Positions 35,722 to 48,821 of a stretch of 64,000 nucleotides of DNA are shown piece after piece; the stretch's first letter is position 1; the number at the start of each line of letters is the position of its first letter. The translations under genes were made by a program, and so were the position numbers. The notes beneath the pieces are model-generated. The model ran no database searches and was not told the origin of the DNA. It was given only the letters and a program-made list of their open reading frames with translations. The DNA is from Arthrobotrys musiformis. Taxonomy: Eukaryota; Ascomycota; Orbiliomycetes; Orbiliales; Orbiliaceae. The stretch is taken from NCBI GenBank assembly GCA_036971715.1, contig JAVHJL010000002.1, forward strand, positions 1,086,501-1,150,500, given 5' to 3'.

Positions 35722-38700
35722 TTCGTTTTATTTTTTTTATTTTTATTTTGTTCCTTTTTTTGTCCCAGTCTCGAAACTGGATTTTTGTCCCGTCGGTACG
35801 AGGATGGAGTGTGATGTTGATGTCGAGGATATGGAACTATATTTAGAATATTGACATATCGGGAACCTGGCTACCGACGGAGTGCCACAGTTGCAACTAC
35901 CAAGGTACTCTGAGACGAAAATTAGAAACATAGAAGGACGAGAAGAAGAAGCTTCTCGATTATATTATATCAATCGCCTATTAAACTAGCGTATCCAACA
36001 GGAGACATAATTCACAAACTAGCCTCTGAGACATCTTCAACATTCCTAACGACATAGGATATATTCAAAGTAATGCTATATGCACATACATGTACATTAC
36101 GTTGTTCGCAAAAGAATGGGTTATGTAAGTCAAAGGGCCTTCAAGATCGAAGTCAGGGTATACACGCTGCACCCGAGCTCTGCATGGCTTTAAGGTTGCA
36201 AGGATTGGAGTTCGGCGAGCTGGAAAAGGGAATATTACGCTAATGATATTTAAATCATTTTGGAGATAGATTAACTGGATTGGATTGGGTCACTTTTTTT
36301 TTTTTTTAATTGTTCAGAGGGCGAAACATGTAGGTCCGGATGTTTGAGGAATTGACAGGCAAGGGCCTTCTGGAAGCAGTTATTTTATCGAAGAGGTTCT
36401 TGTTCTCGCGGATCGAGATATAAACCAACTTTTTTCTTAAACACAAAGGAGAAAGAAAGGATGTCGGCTGCCTGAGGCGGTTCTGCCGACCGCGAACAAA
36501 TTGTTCCCTGTTCGAAATTGTTAGGATATCATCAGCCGCCCCTCCCCGAGATAAGTAAACGTCTAAATGCTCCTGTATGTAGGAATATTCCCGAAAGAAA
36601 TTTAACGGAGAAATTAAAAGTATCTGGAGAATTCGGATGCATCATGCAATATAGATAGATGTGCAGACACCGAAAAGCCAGAACCTCGTCTCCCTTTTTT
36701 TCCTACCCTAAGCAACCCTTCTCCTGTTGTTCTTCCATTCCTCAGGTCGGGTCGAGATAGCGGAGGGAAAGGGAAAAGAGGCCAAAAAAGAGGAAGCTTA
36801 CAACATTTCGGCATGTTCTGATGCAAACCTGGATTAATTCCCAAAGCAGAGGTCGCCGTTCAAATAAGGTGTCGCAGCTTGCCCCTTCCTAGCGTCTTGG
36901 CTTCCCGCAGAGCAGGCCATTCGCAGACGCTGTTGCTTTTCTTCGAAAGAAGCCCTACAGGCTCCACCTCCCAAGGAAAGCCACCGGAATAAGCAATCCC
37001 TCCATCGAAGCCGATATGTCAATTCCAATTTTAAGGTACTTTATTTCCCGTTACGTGATAGAAAATAAATTTTTGCGGGGAAGTGTGTTTTTTCTCTTTA
37101 GATCTAGATACGTTTGTTTTTTCGCCCAGCGAGCAGATTCTTGGGCTGACCGGCTCTCCGAAATCAGGCATTGGCACTGAACGCGTGCTTTGAACGATTC
37201 GCTGCTGTTTAAACGGGTTTTGGGCGACGGGAAGCCGAAATTTGATTCAGATTTCCTGGTGGTATCCAGTGGAGTCGGGCTGTCAGATTTGATTTTTCGA
37301 GAACGATGATAACGCTGATGAACTGAGCCAAGTCAAGTCAAGTCCGGTCGAGTCAGAGTTTGAAGACAGCGGAGCTCGCGCGGTTGGGACGGTTTCCTTC
37401 TGGCGATAATTAATTGCGTATTACCAGGATATGAAGGATGCGTATGCTCCTCGGAGACAGGTCCCTTGGCCGGCATCATCGTGATCATGAGTCCTGTGGA
37501 TAGACGCTGCCAGACCCAGTGCCAGGTCACGGCGCTGTGGATGCCCTGGGATAGATTGGCACACACTTTCCCCGCTACGCCATTCTAGCTATATTGACGA
37601 TTCTGGTTCCTGGCTTGAGTTCATTACGTGAGAGAAATCTCGATTCGGTAGCAGAGATTTCCTCTTGAACAGGACGGGACAAGATAGCTCAGGTGACGAA
37701 GAGCTGCCGGAGAGCAGTATAAAGAGCCTGACAGACCGATATCCGTATCATTTGAAGGGACAATCTCGAACCGAGTATCAAGATCGAAATTTTAAAACTT
37801 TCGTGGTGTCGTTAAATTATAATCATCACCGAACCCGTCGACTACAAGCCAAAGTTAAAATCGAAGACCGCATTTTGCAGATTGCATAAGCCCTTACCTT
37901 ACCGAAATTTCCAAACCTCCATCGACAGAAACTCTTTTTTTTTTTTCGGCTTCTAGACGCAAGGACAGGCTTTTGAGGAATCCTCTCAGATCGAGATCTC
38001 CCTCTCTCCGTCTCCCTCTTTTGTTTTCTTTTTTGTTCGTATCATCCGTATTGGGACCACTGTCCGGCATCAGCGAGAGAGATTGACGGCGTACCTGATT
38101 TGAGGCAGAAGCTAAGAGCGCTGTGCTAAGCTAAGGAGCGGTGGAACTTGCCTTCTTTGAGCTCGCCGAACAGAACGGAACGGACACAGCAAAGCGACCA
38201 GGCCTAACCGATCAAACATCGCCAAAGGGCCAAACAGGCGAGCCTCATTAATTTGGTTGCATTCGTCGAGTAATACATAATTGCAATTGCATGCTTGAAT
38301 TAGAACTGGAACTGGGACTAGTAGCTTGACTGCTAAGCTAAGGAGACCGCAGCGATTGATATTAAAATTACAAACGGCTATTACACACAGCTTATAATTC
38401 GATTTATCTGCTGTGGTGTTATATTATACCTTTGACTTGCTTCTTTGGTTGTCGCCAACATTGTCCAACCAAGTTCCTGGCCACCAACGAACGATAATAA
38501 CCTTCGACCTTCCTTCTTCTGCACTTCGCCTGCGAGTTAACAGAAACATCATCGGATATCCATCAAATCTACCTCATCGTCAGACCATCTGTTCTTTCTT
38601 CTTCCTCTTCCTTCTTTTTTCCTTTTTTTGTCGTTATTCCTAGGCAGCCTTGCCCCGGACTACGCTACTTACCACGCCGTTCTCACTTGCATCATCGAGC

Positions 38701-38922
38701 CCTGCTAGCCGTAATTCTCCACGCCAAACGAAACATATCCGCTGCCCGACCCATACCGCAACCAAGACCAAGTCTGCAACCAGACCAGACGACTTCCTGC
38801 AGCTAGTTGCCACGACCATCCCTATTCTCGGGAACATCAAAATCGGAAAGTCTTCTGGACTTGATACCTTCCCTATAAATTACCTATCCCACCCACGGGC
38901 ACATCCGTCTTCTTTTTTCACA
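35722..38922. other. Intergenic region with long pyrimidine-rich leader
   Basis: No gene is recognised over 3.2 kb. The last 500 bp (about 38400-38922) are CT-rich and resemble a long 5' UTR/promoter of the DUF3602 gene. A short direct repeat (CAAGT units) occurs near 37330. Confidence 0.45.
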
Positions 38923-39658
38923 ATGACATTGAACGGTGCCACTCTCCCTCCAAGAAAGTCTCACGACTCTAGCCGACTCAGCCAGGACTTCGAAAACCGT
39001 GAACGATCTACCGGCCGTGGTGGTGCTGGAAACTTTTCAAGTGCCGATTCAGTTCAGCAAGACGACGACGACGACTTTGCCACTCCGACCATCAAGAGTT
39101 CTATCTGTAAGTATTGATACAACCATATAATATTGATATTGAGATTGGCACATATGTCTTTCGGCTCCTGCCCTCGACTACATCAACACGGATGCAGCGT
39201 TGGATTTTCTTTTTATATATATACTAGAGTATCTTCGTGATGAATCTCTGGCTAATTCATTATGGGATACGATTAGATACATCTGGACGTGGAGGAACCG
39301 GAAACATGCAGAACAACGACTTTGATCATCCAGAGTACGCCCGTGCTGCTCAAGACGTTGAGATGGTTCCCCGTCGCCCATCCACCTCCGACTACCACGG
39401 TGGTCGTTCAGGTGCTGGCAACGTCTTCCACCCATCTGATGAGGAATATCTCGCTGCCGAAGAGTACGAACGCCGTGTCAAATATGATAAGACCGTGCCT
39501 GTCGATCACTCTCGTCACGACTACCGAGGTGAGTCTATTATACAATCGCACCCACGAACTAGCATTCGACGGATAAGGGAACAACAAGGTATTAACAAAT
39601 ATGTGTAGGATGGGCTGATAAAGGCAAAGACTTCCTCTTTGGCCGTCGCCGTAAATGA
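38923..39658 (+). CDS. DUF3602-family protein with GRGGAGN repeats (161 aa)
   Basis: Exons 38923-39106, 39277-39528 and 39609-39658 join in frame. Three glycine-rich motifs are spaced along the protein: GRGGAGN (near residue 32), GRGGTGN (near 66) and GRSGAGN (near 98). They are the hallmark of the fungal DUF3602 family. The C-terminus is GWADKGKDFLFGRRRK. The protein is hydrophilic, probably unstructured and lacks a signal peptide. Function is not established for the family. The start was chosen as the ATG giving the first motif in phase; the 5' flank is pyrimidine rich. Confidence 0.82.
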
Positions 39659-42028
39659 CTCCATCGCCGGCTACCGTCCCACACGTCATCGTCCTTCAAC
39701 TAAAAAATATTTCAAACTCCTATGACGTGACAGCTAGCCGGCTGGGAGGGTCCCCTTTACCAATCCATTTGTCTGCCACGAAATACGGACTCTAAAACTA
39801 CGACCTACCTCCAACAAGACGAGACGCAGGAAACATCACCCTCTATCCTTTCTTTTTCTTAATGGTTTTCCTTTTTTTTTTTTTATTATCTGATTCTGCT
39901 CTTTTTGATTACCTGCTGTTCTTTTGCGTCAACGAAACATCCCCTTTTACCTTCGAGTACTAAATATACTCGGGTATACCCTTTTCCAAATACACCAAAA
40001 ATAATATCTCCATCATTAACACAGGCGTTCCGGGATCAGGCAATGCATCAATGATATCCCTCTCCTCTATTCTTTTTTTGGTTTCTGTCTTGTCCACTTT
40101 GCAAGTAAATTTATCTTTCTTTGCGGCTGTACAACGCAGACCCTGATACCTTTTTCTTCGCGATATATTTTCCGCCTCTTTTTTTGGATTGACTGCCACA
40201 TGAAAAAGAAAAATAAACAGCTGGATTTTGCTATATTGCTGCTATATTTAATATTTACCTCTCCTATACCGTCTATATATCCTTTTGTTACGATAAAAAG
40301 TTTGTGTCTTTTATTTTTTTTATATCGGGTTTTGTTGGGTTTGGCTTTCGTGTATATGGTCCTACGGCCCTCTTTCATCCTGTATAATATGACGAAGTAA
40401 GGGGTTCTTTTTTATATTAACCTTGATAAAGACTTTTGATTATATCATTGAAATATCGGGATTGGAATATGCTGGAGTTTATCTATGTGGTTTTTATTCA
40501 CAATCGACTAGTGTCCGTTGTGGTAGAAAGGGGCTTCAACAGAGACGGTTTTATTTCATCCCGTCTATTCACTTTAACGTCCTGAATAGCGCTTTCGATA
40601 CAGAGGGATCGGATTTATGTTAGGTCATACGGTTGCCCTCCAAGAACACCGAGACGGAATGGTGAAACATATGCTAGCTGACGCGGGCCCGTGAGAACCC
40701 AGTCTTTTAATTCCCTTTCTCCCTTTTGGAGTCATGGGAAGGTCTTTAAAATGAAGAACCACGGTTTGGTTGGCATGCACGGCTCGACCCTTGCGTGTGT
40801 TACCAGCCACATGTTCCTGATGGGGCCACGGACGTCCCTTGCCACGCGCCATATTGTTGGCGGCACCATCGTGCAACACGAATGGGAGGGGCTCTTGTGA
40901 GGGTTTGAATCTTTGTAGAGTGGTTTCTTTTGGTTGTGCTTGATTGATTGATGTATCTGCTGTACTAGAAACTGGGGAGTTTAGAGGGTATTCCTTTGGA
41001 TATGCCATGCTGTAGAAGCTCGTTTGAATTTGGCTAGAAATTAGTCTTCCAATGACAGAATGATTTATAAATTTGTGAATTCATATCCAAGGCTTTTTGA
41101 AACCCTGTAGACCTGTGTGTATGAAATCAGATAACCAAGGTAACATTTCCAAACACTCTCGTGTAATCTTAATAAGATGTTGGATTTTTACCGATCATAA
41201 CTTGAAACCGGTAGTACCCGCAGGTGACAGGTAGTTTATGGCACGGTGTATCACCCTCGACGTTATAGATATAACTAGCTGTGAGATTTGCGGGATAAGG
41301 ATTTGAAATACTGTCTAGGGTTCTATATCGTAATCTATGTTAGCTTTACGAATCTCTTTTTAATTTTAAAACTAGGAGCCACGTACCTCGTCGACATGTG
41401 TCATGTTGGATGTTGGTTCTAGGGCACCAGCACACCCGGATACAACAGAGTCGGTGCGGACCCGTCCAGATGCGTAGACGGGCTCTTATTTCGGTTCCAA
41501 CTTTCAGCTGACCCCTGAGGCCATCTAAACGGTTTGCAGTGGGAGAAACGGGTATGGCTGCGGGGTCGACATTTCGTTTCCGTCTAGACGTCTGTTTTCC
41601 GATGCTATGCTTCGAATGACCGGGATGGTAGTTAAATTAATAGTCTGGTAAATGTACTAGGGTCATATCCGGTTCGATATCTAGGTCGGTGTCTACAATA
41701 TCGTGTATCGCGGAAGGAAGTAAGATATAAAAGAGGGGTAGACGCACATCCTCCATCCAGATAGCTAGTTGACTTCACCGAGCGGGCCATTCAATCCTTT
41801 TCGATTTGATATACCAACCAGCCACGCATTTCGATTCCTGACGTTCCCTCATCCCCCAACTTTCAAGACCGAGTTTCCATCTCTCAACACCCTTCTTTTG
41901 TTTACAACAGCAACATCTTTTCATCTCCTTTAATCATCACATCCATCAAAACACTACCAAACACCTACCTCATCGTCATCATCAAGAAAGAACCCCGATC
42001 ATCAAGAAAGAATATCCAACAGGTAACA
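39659..42028. other. Intergenic region (2.4 kb), no gene recognised
   Basis: AT-rich near the DUF3602 3' end. A minus-strand frame of 127 codons at 40625-41008 has no recognisable feature and was not called. The last 250 bp are CA/CT-rich and look like the leader of the secreted-protein gene. Confidence 0.45.
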
Positions 42029-43086
42029 ATGAATATCCTAATCATGATCCAATTGGCCTTTGTGGTCTTCTTCGGAATGGCAGCTTCGGTTGCTATTCCT
42101 GATGACCCTACGGTTGGTGACCTCTCTCTTGGTGGGAGAGATCTCGGAACGATTCAGGTTACTGGATCTATCTACCCTGTTGGCCCCGAAGTAAATCTGA
42201 CGGGGACAATTGACGTAAGTTACTCCATTAGCATTCCTGTTATTGAAGATAGCCGGTCTCCTACCAGCATCGAAAAGGGAGTTGAGGTAGCTAACCAGTA
42301 TATCCGGTTCATCCTTACTCATTGCAGCAAATCTTCCCACAACTCCAGGAGCTCTACCCCGAGCTCGAAAAGGCCCAAACCTCGGCTGATTCTACCTCTG
42401 GTAATGTATGGTTCCCCTCTAACATCCAAGCTAACATCATCGTGGCGATTTATGACGCTTGGTATTTGCTGACTTATAACCGTGTCCCGTGAAGCCGTCC
42501 TTTGATAAACGCGCCTTCGCCCAACCGGTCAATTGTATCTCAGGTGACCCACGTGCCGACTACGACACGATTGTTGGATACTCGATCGCCTACCTCAAAA
42601 ACCTAGGAAACTTGGTGTAAGTAAACTACCCATTTTGATAGCTAATGCATTTTCTCAAACATCATACCTTTCGATGAGGAATGGATGTCTGCTAACTATG
42701 TCTGTTCTTATCCACAGTTGTGAAGCTCCCTTGGGCTTCGGTTGTGCTCGTGTCGTCTGTGTCCCGTCTCCAGCTGCGGCGGTCCTGCTTTGCAATCAAG
42801 TAAGTAAATAGCATGGCTACATCTTTAACTACTTACTTATGTAGTTAACCTATAATCTGTACTAACCCATACGTTATTTCCTCTTCAGAAAGCCACCATC
42901 ACCAAGGTCCCGTGTAAGAGGGTTTTAGAAGCCACTAATATCATGGTCGCCAAGTGTGTCAGTAAGAGCAGCAATGGTAAGAAAGGCGTCCGAGGCATTC
43001 AAAACGACACTGCGGGAAAATTCAGGGTTGCCATTGGAGCCGTGGATTGCTGGGCAGGATCTCCTAACATCTTTTCTTTCCCCTAA
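42029..43086 (+). CDS. Small secreted cysteine-rich protein (221 aa, five exons)
   Basis: Exons 42029-42214, 42328-42405, 42495-42616, 42718-42799 and 42889-43086 join in frame. A signal peptide is clear (MNILIMIQLAFVVFFGMAASVA). The mature part has eight cysteines clustered in the second half (NCIS, CEAPLGFGCARVVC, LLCNQ, PCKR, KCVS, DCW), suggesting disulfides and an extracellular protein. I do not recognise the family. Intron 4 has a GTACTAACC branch; intron 2 uses an AAG acceptor with CTGAC 18 nt upstream and is the least certain. An effector-like or cell-surface role is possible but is inference. Confidence 0.68.
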
Positions 43087-46000
43087 GTTTTTCCCGCTTG
43101 CTTGCAATTCCGTTTTGATCCTATGATAGGGATTGGAAGGGATAAGCTTCCTGGGAGATTCTTTGGTTTCCTTTTGTTTATTCACTACGGTTTCTATTCA
43201 CCTGGCCTTGCATTGAGGCCACTACTATTCTGCCTTCTGACGTTACTGGAAGGCTTTTTGTACTACACACACTACATTTAATGAACACCAACTTCCCCAC
43301 GCTTAAGCCATGAGAGAACATTAAACAAAGTGATCCATCCTTCCACTATGTCGTCCAAACTCGAGACTTGTAGCACATAAACCTTCAAATAGCCAGATGT
43401 AGACACTCAAGGCTTAAGGCCTCGACAGCTGTAGCAAGCTGCGGCATGAATCGAGCATCGAAGTGACCTTCTCACAGAGCCGCTATCCGAAATCTATCCT
43501 TTCCGCAGATCCACAAGCAATAACCTAGCATGCATACGTATTCTTACTAAACCATAGGCCGTGGTCGTATGTGTGACATTTAGGGCTAATATTCAGACCC
43601 TGCCCTTATCCACCAGCACCGGATCCTCGGCCGCGGTACCGTTGGGTGGTCGAATGAGTATCGGATGAACGTTACGCCACGGTGCCTCTGCGTCCGGACG
43701 GGACGGATCTACTCGTTAGCTTCCAGGCTTGTGCGAGTATAAAAAATCCCTCCTGGTTGATTGTAGACGTCTACGCAGGGCTAAAATTTCCACAAAATAT
43801 TTATGATTAGACTAGTTTGGGGAGCTAGCTACGTAAGGAAGTACTATAAACTGCCACATCACCGATACTATATACCGTTTAATTTGGACCCCGTCCGTCC
43901 AAGCTCCAATGCGGGATTTTTTTATTTTTTTAAGAGGCAAGCTAGCTAGCTACTCATGCAATGCATATGTAGTATGCACGAAATCCCAGCTACCGACCCC
44001 CGAATAATTCGAATATTCTAAGGCTTCGAAACGAGAGCTCAAAAACAGGGATGAGGGTGGAAGGTAAGTAAGGTGTGGTGTAGGAGAAAACGTGGTATTT
44101 TTACTGTTTTTTTTTTTTTTTTTGTTTTGTGTAGCCGGTAGGATAAAGTCGAGTAACCATGTTTTAGCCATGCTCTTTTTTTTTCTTCTCCCTTACCCAT
44201 GGCAAAACTGCTCGTATTGATTGCGACTTTTTTTTTTAATATGGAGAGGTAGGGGGTAGGGGGCCCTGCAGCTCGGAATGATTCTAGAAGGGACATTTAG
44301 TGGTTGCGGGATAAGATAGCGAAGCTTTTATAAGGCGTTTTGAGGGTGGCTTTCCGAAGGGCTTGTATAGAATTGATATACTTACGTACTCCGGAGGTAT
44401 CCACTAGCTCGATTAAGTGGTATAATTAAGAGTCTACACGTATCGGACCGGTTCGACTAGTGTAATACCGACTGTCACCAGGGTCCTCTGCTCTTTTAGC
44501 TCTACCTAATACAATCCGAGTTCCCTGTATTGCATTGAGGTTATATATGTACCGAATGTGCAATTGAGTATATCGAACGAATGCTCCCTTGTTACACGGG
44601 CAGCCACAGCCGACGGGCTCGAGTCCCGCGAGGGCGGTTGAGGGTGCGTACGAGAATTCAAAGCTCTGGTGGAGCTCTCTTCTTGAATTCAAGACCATGT
44701 GCATACATATACAGTACGCTAAATTGTTTGAGAAATATACTTTTTATAACAAGTATCTGAATCAAGGTAGTTGGGACTTTGGTTATTACTAACAAGTTAC
44801 TTACGTGCCGGGCTTCATGGAATGTACACTGCATTGCCAGATATCTAATGGTCTTACCTGTACTTACGTGGACGAGTACAAGATACACAAGTATGTAGAT
44901 AGTTAAAATTAGTGAAGTCGCTGCTGCTGCCATGTGTTTATATCCCAAGCAAACGTGAACCACGTGCTCAACCCCAGCTCTGCTCTGCATTGATCAAAAC
45001 CAACCTGCAAATGGCATTCTGGAACGACGACATGCACCACTTCCATTTACTTCGACCGCTCGCGAGACCGGCGTTCCCCACCCGCCCTGATAGGCCGGCC
45101 TGTGTATCATAAGCAAGCTTCTCCACCCACAGCCAGCTGTCGTTTCGTCTGTGTGCATCCGGGAGACCAGGGTCCCCTTGCTAACTATCGATCTTTGATG
45201 CGGCCAACGCATGGCCATGGCTCTCTCTCTTTTCCTCGACAATTGTGTTTTTATCTCAACTGGGATGGATTTTTGACTCGATTCGATGCATTAGAAGGTG
45301 ATGATGACAAGATGGCGGTGGACGAACGGGGAACAACGGAACTCCGGGAGACCACGATCCGACGGGACCTTATCGATTTTTATGTACGATCGTGACTTGA
45401 TTATGCCGCTCGATGTCTGTGCCTTAAGCCAGGGCAATATCAGATCGGATCATATGATGATAATTACGGCACAGTGCTGCATTATTGATCTCCAATGCAG
45501 ACAGCTGATGCTGATACCAACCGACTGACGCTCGAGCGCTCTCACAAAATCGAAACAGAAAAAAAGATCAAAACGAGGAAACAAAAGAGAGTATTGTTTT
45601 CTAAGCATATGCATGCAGCTTGGTCACATCGACGACGGCAACAGCCTGTAAGGAGGAGATCTTGAGTGAAAAATTACACATCTCCAGCAGCCAAAAGTAG
45701 CTGCTACTCGGTGCCAGGCAGCCATGCTGGCCGCGAGTCAAGTACCATCTACGCTAGCCAACGCACACAAGGTGCTAGATTGCTGCAGTGAGACAGGGTC
45801 CTCCAATCTATGTGAAGCAGCCGACGGCACATGCATCGATCGAGAGAACTTCTAGCTGGAAGACTTTCGTCGAGAAAGGGAAACGAAGAAAAAAGGATGT
45901 TCCTTTCGAGGCAGGAAAGGCATGTAGATTGACGCCACTAGCAGATTTCTGCAGGCCTTGCGCGACTTATTTTTTTTTCCTGATCAGCCCGAGGCCGAGG

Positions 46001-47469
46001 CCAATGCTTGTGTTACTATTCGTTCGCGTTCGGGCAGCAGAGGCCAACAAAGCTCCGAGTCTGGAGATGCAAGCGAGCCCGCGCAGAACGAGAGAAGAGT
46101 GGTGGTGGCCAAGTGACGAACGAAACCTTCCCGCTCTCATTCCTCGCTCCCAGAACCATGTCCTCGGCCAAGCTGCTGAATTCCGACAGTCAGGATACTC
46201 CAAAAGTCTAAAAGGACCTGGCATGCGGGACGCCTTTGTTGTTGGTCGGCTGTGGCGATTTCCTGGAATTAGTATCTGGGGTGGAGGTTTTTCCCTATTA
46301 TCCGTCCCTCACTAACGATCCAGAATAACTCCAATCCTTTCCCTCTCCGTTTCCCTTTCTCCATCGAACGTCCCCCCCTCGATCCCGTCGTTTACGAGGC
46401 TCGTCCGGAACAACATCGGTCACGTCCAGATTGCATATTGCCCTGTCGAAAGACGGCTCATTTTTCAAGGAGATACGACTCCGAAAGGCTCGTCAAACCT
46501 GTCAATTCACAATTCTGGGTCCGGTCCCGACTCGTGGTGTATGTAGGTAGCGCTGTATCACAGACCACAGAGAGGCCCCATTAACTCAGGAGGAAACCAT
46601 TTGCAACATTCACGACAACCATCGCCGCTTTGGTTCTAGTGCAACCTATTACAAACCATCCATCACCGCCCCTCCCCAATAATACGGAAATCAGATCGAA
46701 CCGGCTCAGCGGGCTCGCATTCAATAGGATTGTGCTCCTGCCTCGCCTTGTGTCGAAGTCCACCGTCGGTGCACACAAACTGAAACTCTAGAGTGTAGCG
46801 AGGGTCGCAGCTTCTGGTTGAGACAATATAAGCGGCTTATAAGCAAGGACCTCTTTTCAACGTGGTACAGATCTTATTTAACGGGTTCTCGAATTTTTTT
46901 CTGATCCACCGACGGCCGGTCTCGTGTGAAGCTTCAAATCGTGCTCCTTCCACTTGTTGTGCGACTTTGAAACTCGCATCGAGGTCTTAAACTCCCGCCA
47001 GCCACCTTCCCTCCTCGCTTCGAGGATATCGTTCCAAGGGTATTTTTGGGATCAGAAGCAAGGCGAATTATTCTGGGCTACTTTCGAAGCAGAATCCGTG
47101 ATCATCAACGGTCGTCAAATTTCGCAACAAGGCCATATCCTTGCCCGTCGACTAGCTTGCTACGGAGCAATCGGGCCAAACCATTTCACAAGGGGAAAAC
47201 AAAAAAAAAAAAAGCACGCTTCGAAAATCCCGCCTGTCAGAATTCTCCGTTGTGTACCTCGACTCACTGCAGGAAGCCGAAGCTGTAGCATTCCATCGAA
47301 ACGGTCCTGCTCCTACCCTAAATTTCTCGCCAATTTCACTACCTACTACGAGGAAAAAAGTCAAAAAGAAAAAAGCGAACTGTGCACCCTGGACCTTAAC
47401 GAACAGGGGGTCTCCTCTTTCCTGAAAGGCTAGACTTAAATCTATATAAAAAAACCACCGCCGTCCAAA
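43087..47469. other. Large gene-poor region upstream of velB (4.4 kb)
   Basis: Homopolymer T tracts and AT-rich stretches are scattered over the first 1.3 kb. Frames at 45788-46315 and 46954-47433 are open but have no domain or codon regularity that I trust. The right part probably holds a long velB promoter and leader. Confidence 0.45.
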
Positions 47470-48821
47470 ATGTATAGTACAAGCTCTCGGGATCATCCAT
47501 TCCACCCTTACGCCTCTACCGCACCTATGCATTCAAACGGGAGTGTATCGCTACCGCCAAACCATCTACTACCCTCGAGTGGGAGCCAGAATATGCCTCC
47601 AACATTGCAACCGCCACCCCAGCTGCCGGGACCCGGCCAGATGTCGGAAGGGTTTAGCTCTCGGAGCGAGGGTCGGACGTACAAGCTCGTCGTGGGCCAG
47701 CAACCCGTGAGAGCTCGAATGTGTGGGTTTGGAGACAAGGTAAGCGAATGTTTCTGATGGACCAAATATCGCGTGGCTGCCATGCTAACAAAGCTCCCAG
47801 GATCGACGGCCTATTACTCCACCGCCATGTGCACGTCTGATTGTGCTGGATTCCGAGACAGGGAACGAAATCGACATCAAGTGAGTTTTCACCGGCAATC
47901 GGGGAGGATTCTTTGTTGGCTTTTTGAAGGAAATACTGACTTGAGGCCGTGTGTGCAGTGAAATTGATATGAACCACTTCGTCCTAACAGTCGATCTATG
48001 GTCCGCAGACGGTACCCGGGAAGTGAATTTAGTGAGGCATTCCGCGACATCCCCTTCGATATCCGCGGCTGTATCGTCGTCCTATCCACCGCCGCCTCCG
48101 ACACCGCCGCCTCACCCGCTTGCTCCTTCTCAGTCTGGTTACTCGCCACAGGGAATGTACCCGCCACAATCATACTCGCCTCAAGTTTACCCCCCGTATA
48201 GCCAGCACCCCCCTCCAATGTCACAGCACGGCTATTATCCTCCTCATCCTCCTCCGCCAAGTGGGCCGGGGGGCTACCCGCCACCCAATGGATACCCCCC
48301 TTTGCCGCCTCCGCCCTCCCAAATGCCGCCGCAGGGCTCGAGCATGCCTCCTTCGCAATCCCAGCAACCACCACCACCATCCGGAATGTTCACCCGAAAT
48401 CTCATCGGTAGCTTGACCGCTAGCGCCTTCCGGTTAACAGATCCTGACAATAAAATCGGTATCTGGTTCGTTCTCCAAGATCTTTCGGTGAGAACCGAGG
48501 GAACATTCAGGTATCTCACACACCCTTAAAGTAAAATCCTAATTAGCGCCCATCTAACTTTCAATTGCTACGTGTAGACTAAAAATGAACTTCGTAAACG
48601 TCGGAATCAACGGCCGATTAAACACCACGGGTGCATCAGTTCCAATCTTAGCTTCCGTTTTCTCCGCCCCATTCCAAGTCTTCTCCGCCAAGAAGTTCCC
48701 GGGTGTCATCGAAAGCACCGATTTGAGCAGATGTTTCGCGACACAGGGCATGAAGATCCCCATCCGAAAGGACGGACCGAAAGCCCTATCTCGTGGCCAG
48801 GACGATGATGACGATTACTGA
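47470..48821 (+). CDS. velB: Velvet-family regulator VelB (381 aa)
   Basis: Exons 47470-47739, 47801-47880, 47959-48510 and 48578-48821 join in frame. The velvet domain is split into two parts by a proline-rich insertion, as is typical of VelB. Part one (about residues 70-150) has YKLVVGQQPVRARMCGFGDK, DRRPITPPPC and FVLTVDLW. Part two (about 240-360) has RNLIGSLTASAFRL, DLSVRTEGTFR, MNFVNVG and FPGVIESTDLSRCF. The tail is acidic (QDDDDDY). VelB dimerises with VeA and VosA and binds DNA to control asexual and sexual development, light response and secondary metabolism. The proline-rich insert is about 100 residues. A large gene-poor region lies upstream. Confidence 0.93.

Noticed and set aside
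40625..41008. 127-codon minus-strand frame
   Set aside because: No family features, no splice-supported partner exon and no conserved motif.
44580..44650. tRNA-like B-box (GGCTCGAGTCCC)
   Set aside because: No matching A-box or acceptor stem could be paired; treated as chance.
45788..46315. 175-codon plus-strand frame
   Set aside because: Composition looks random, no domain or signal peptide, and it lies in simple-sequence DNA upstream of velB.
46954..47433. 159-codon frame just upstream of velB
   Set aside because: Could be a long uORF, but residues look non-coding and it contains an A-rich homopolymer; more likely leader DNA.
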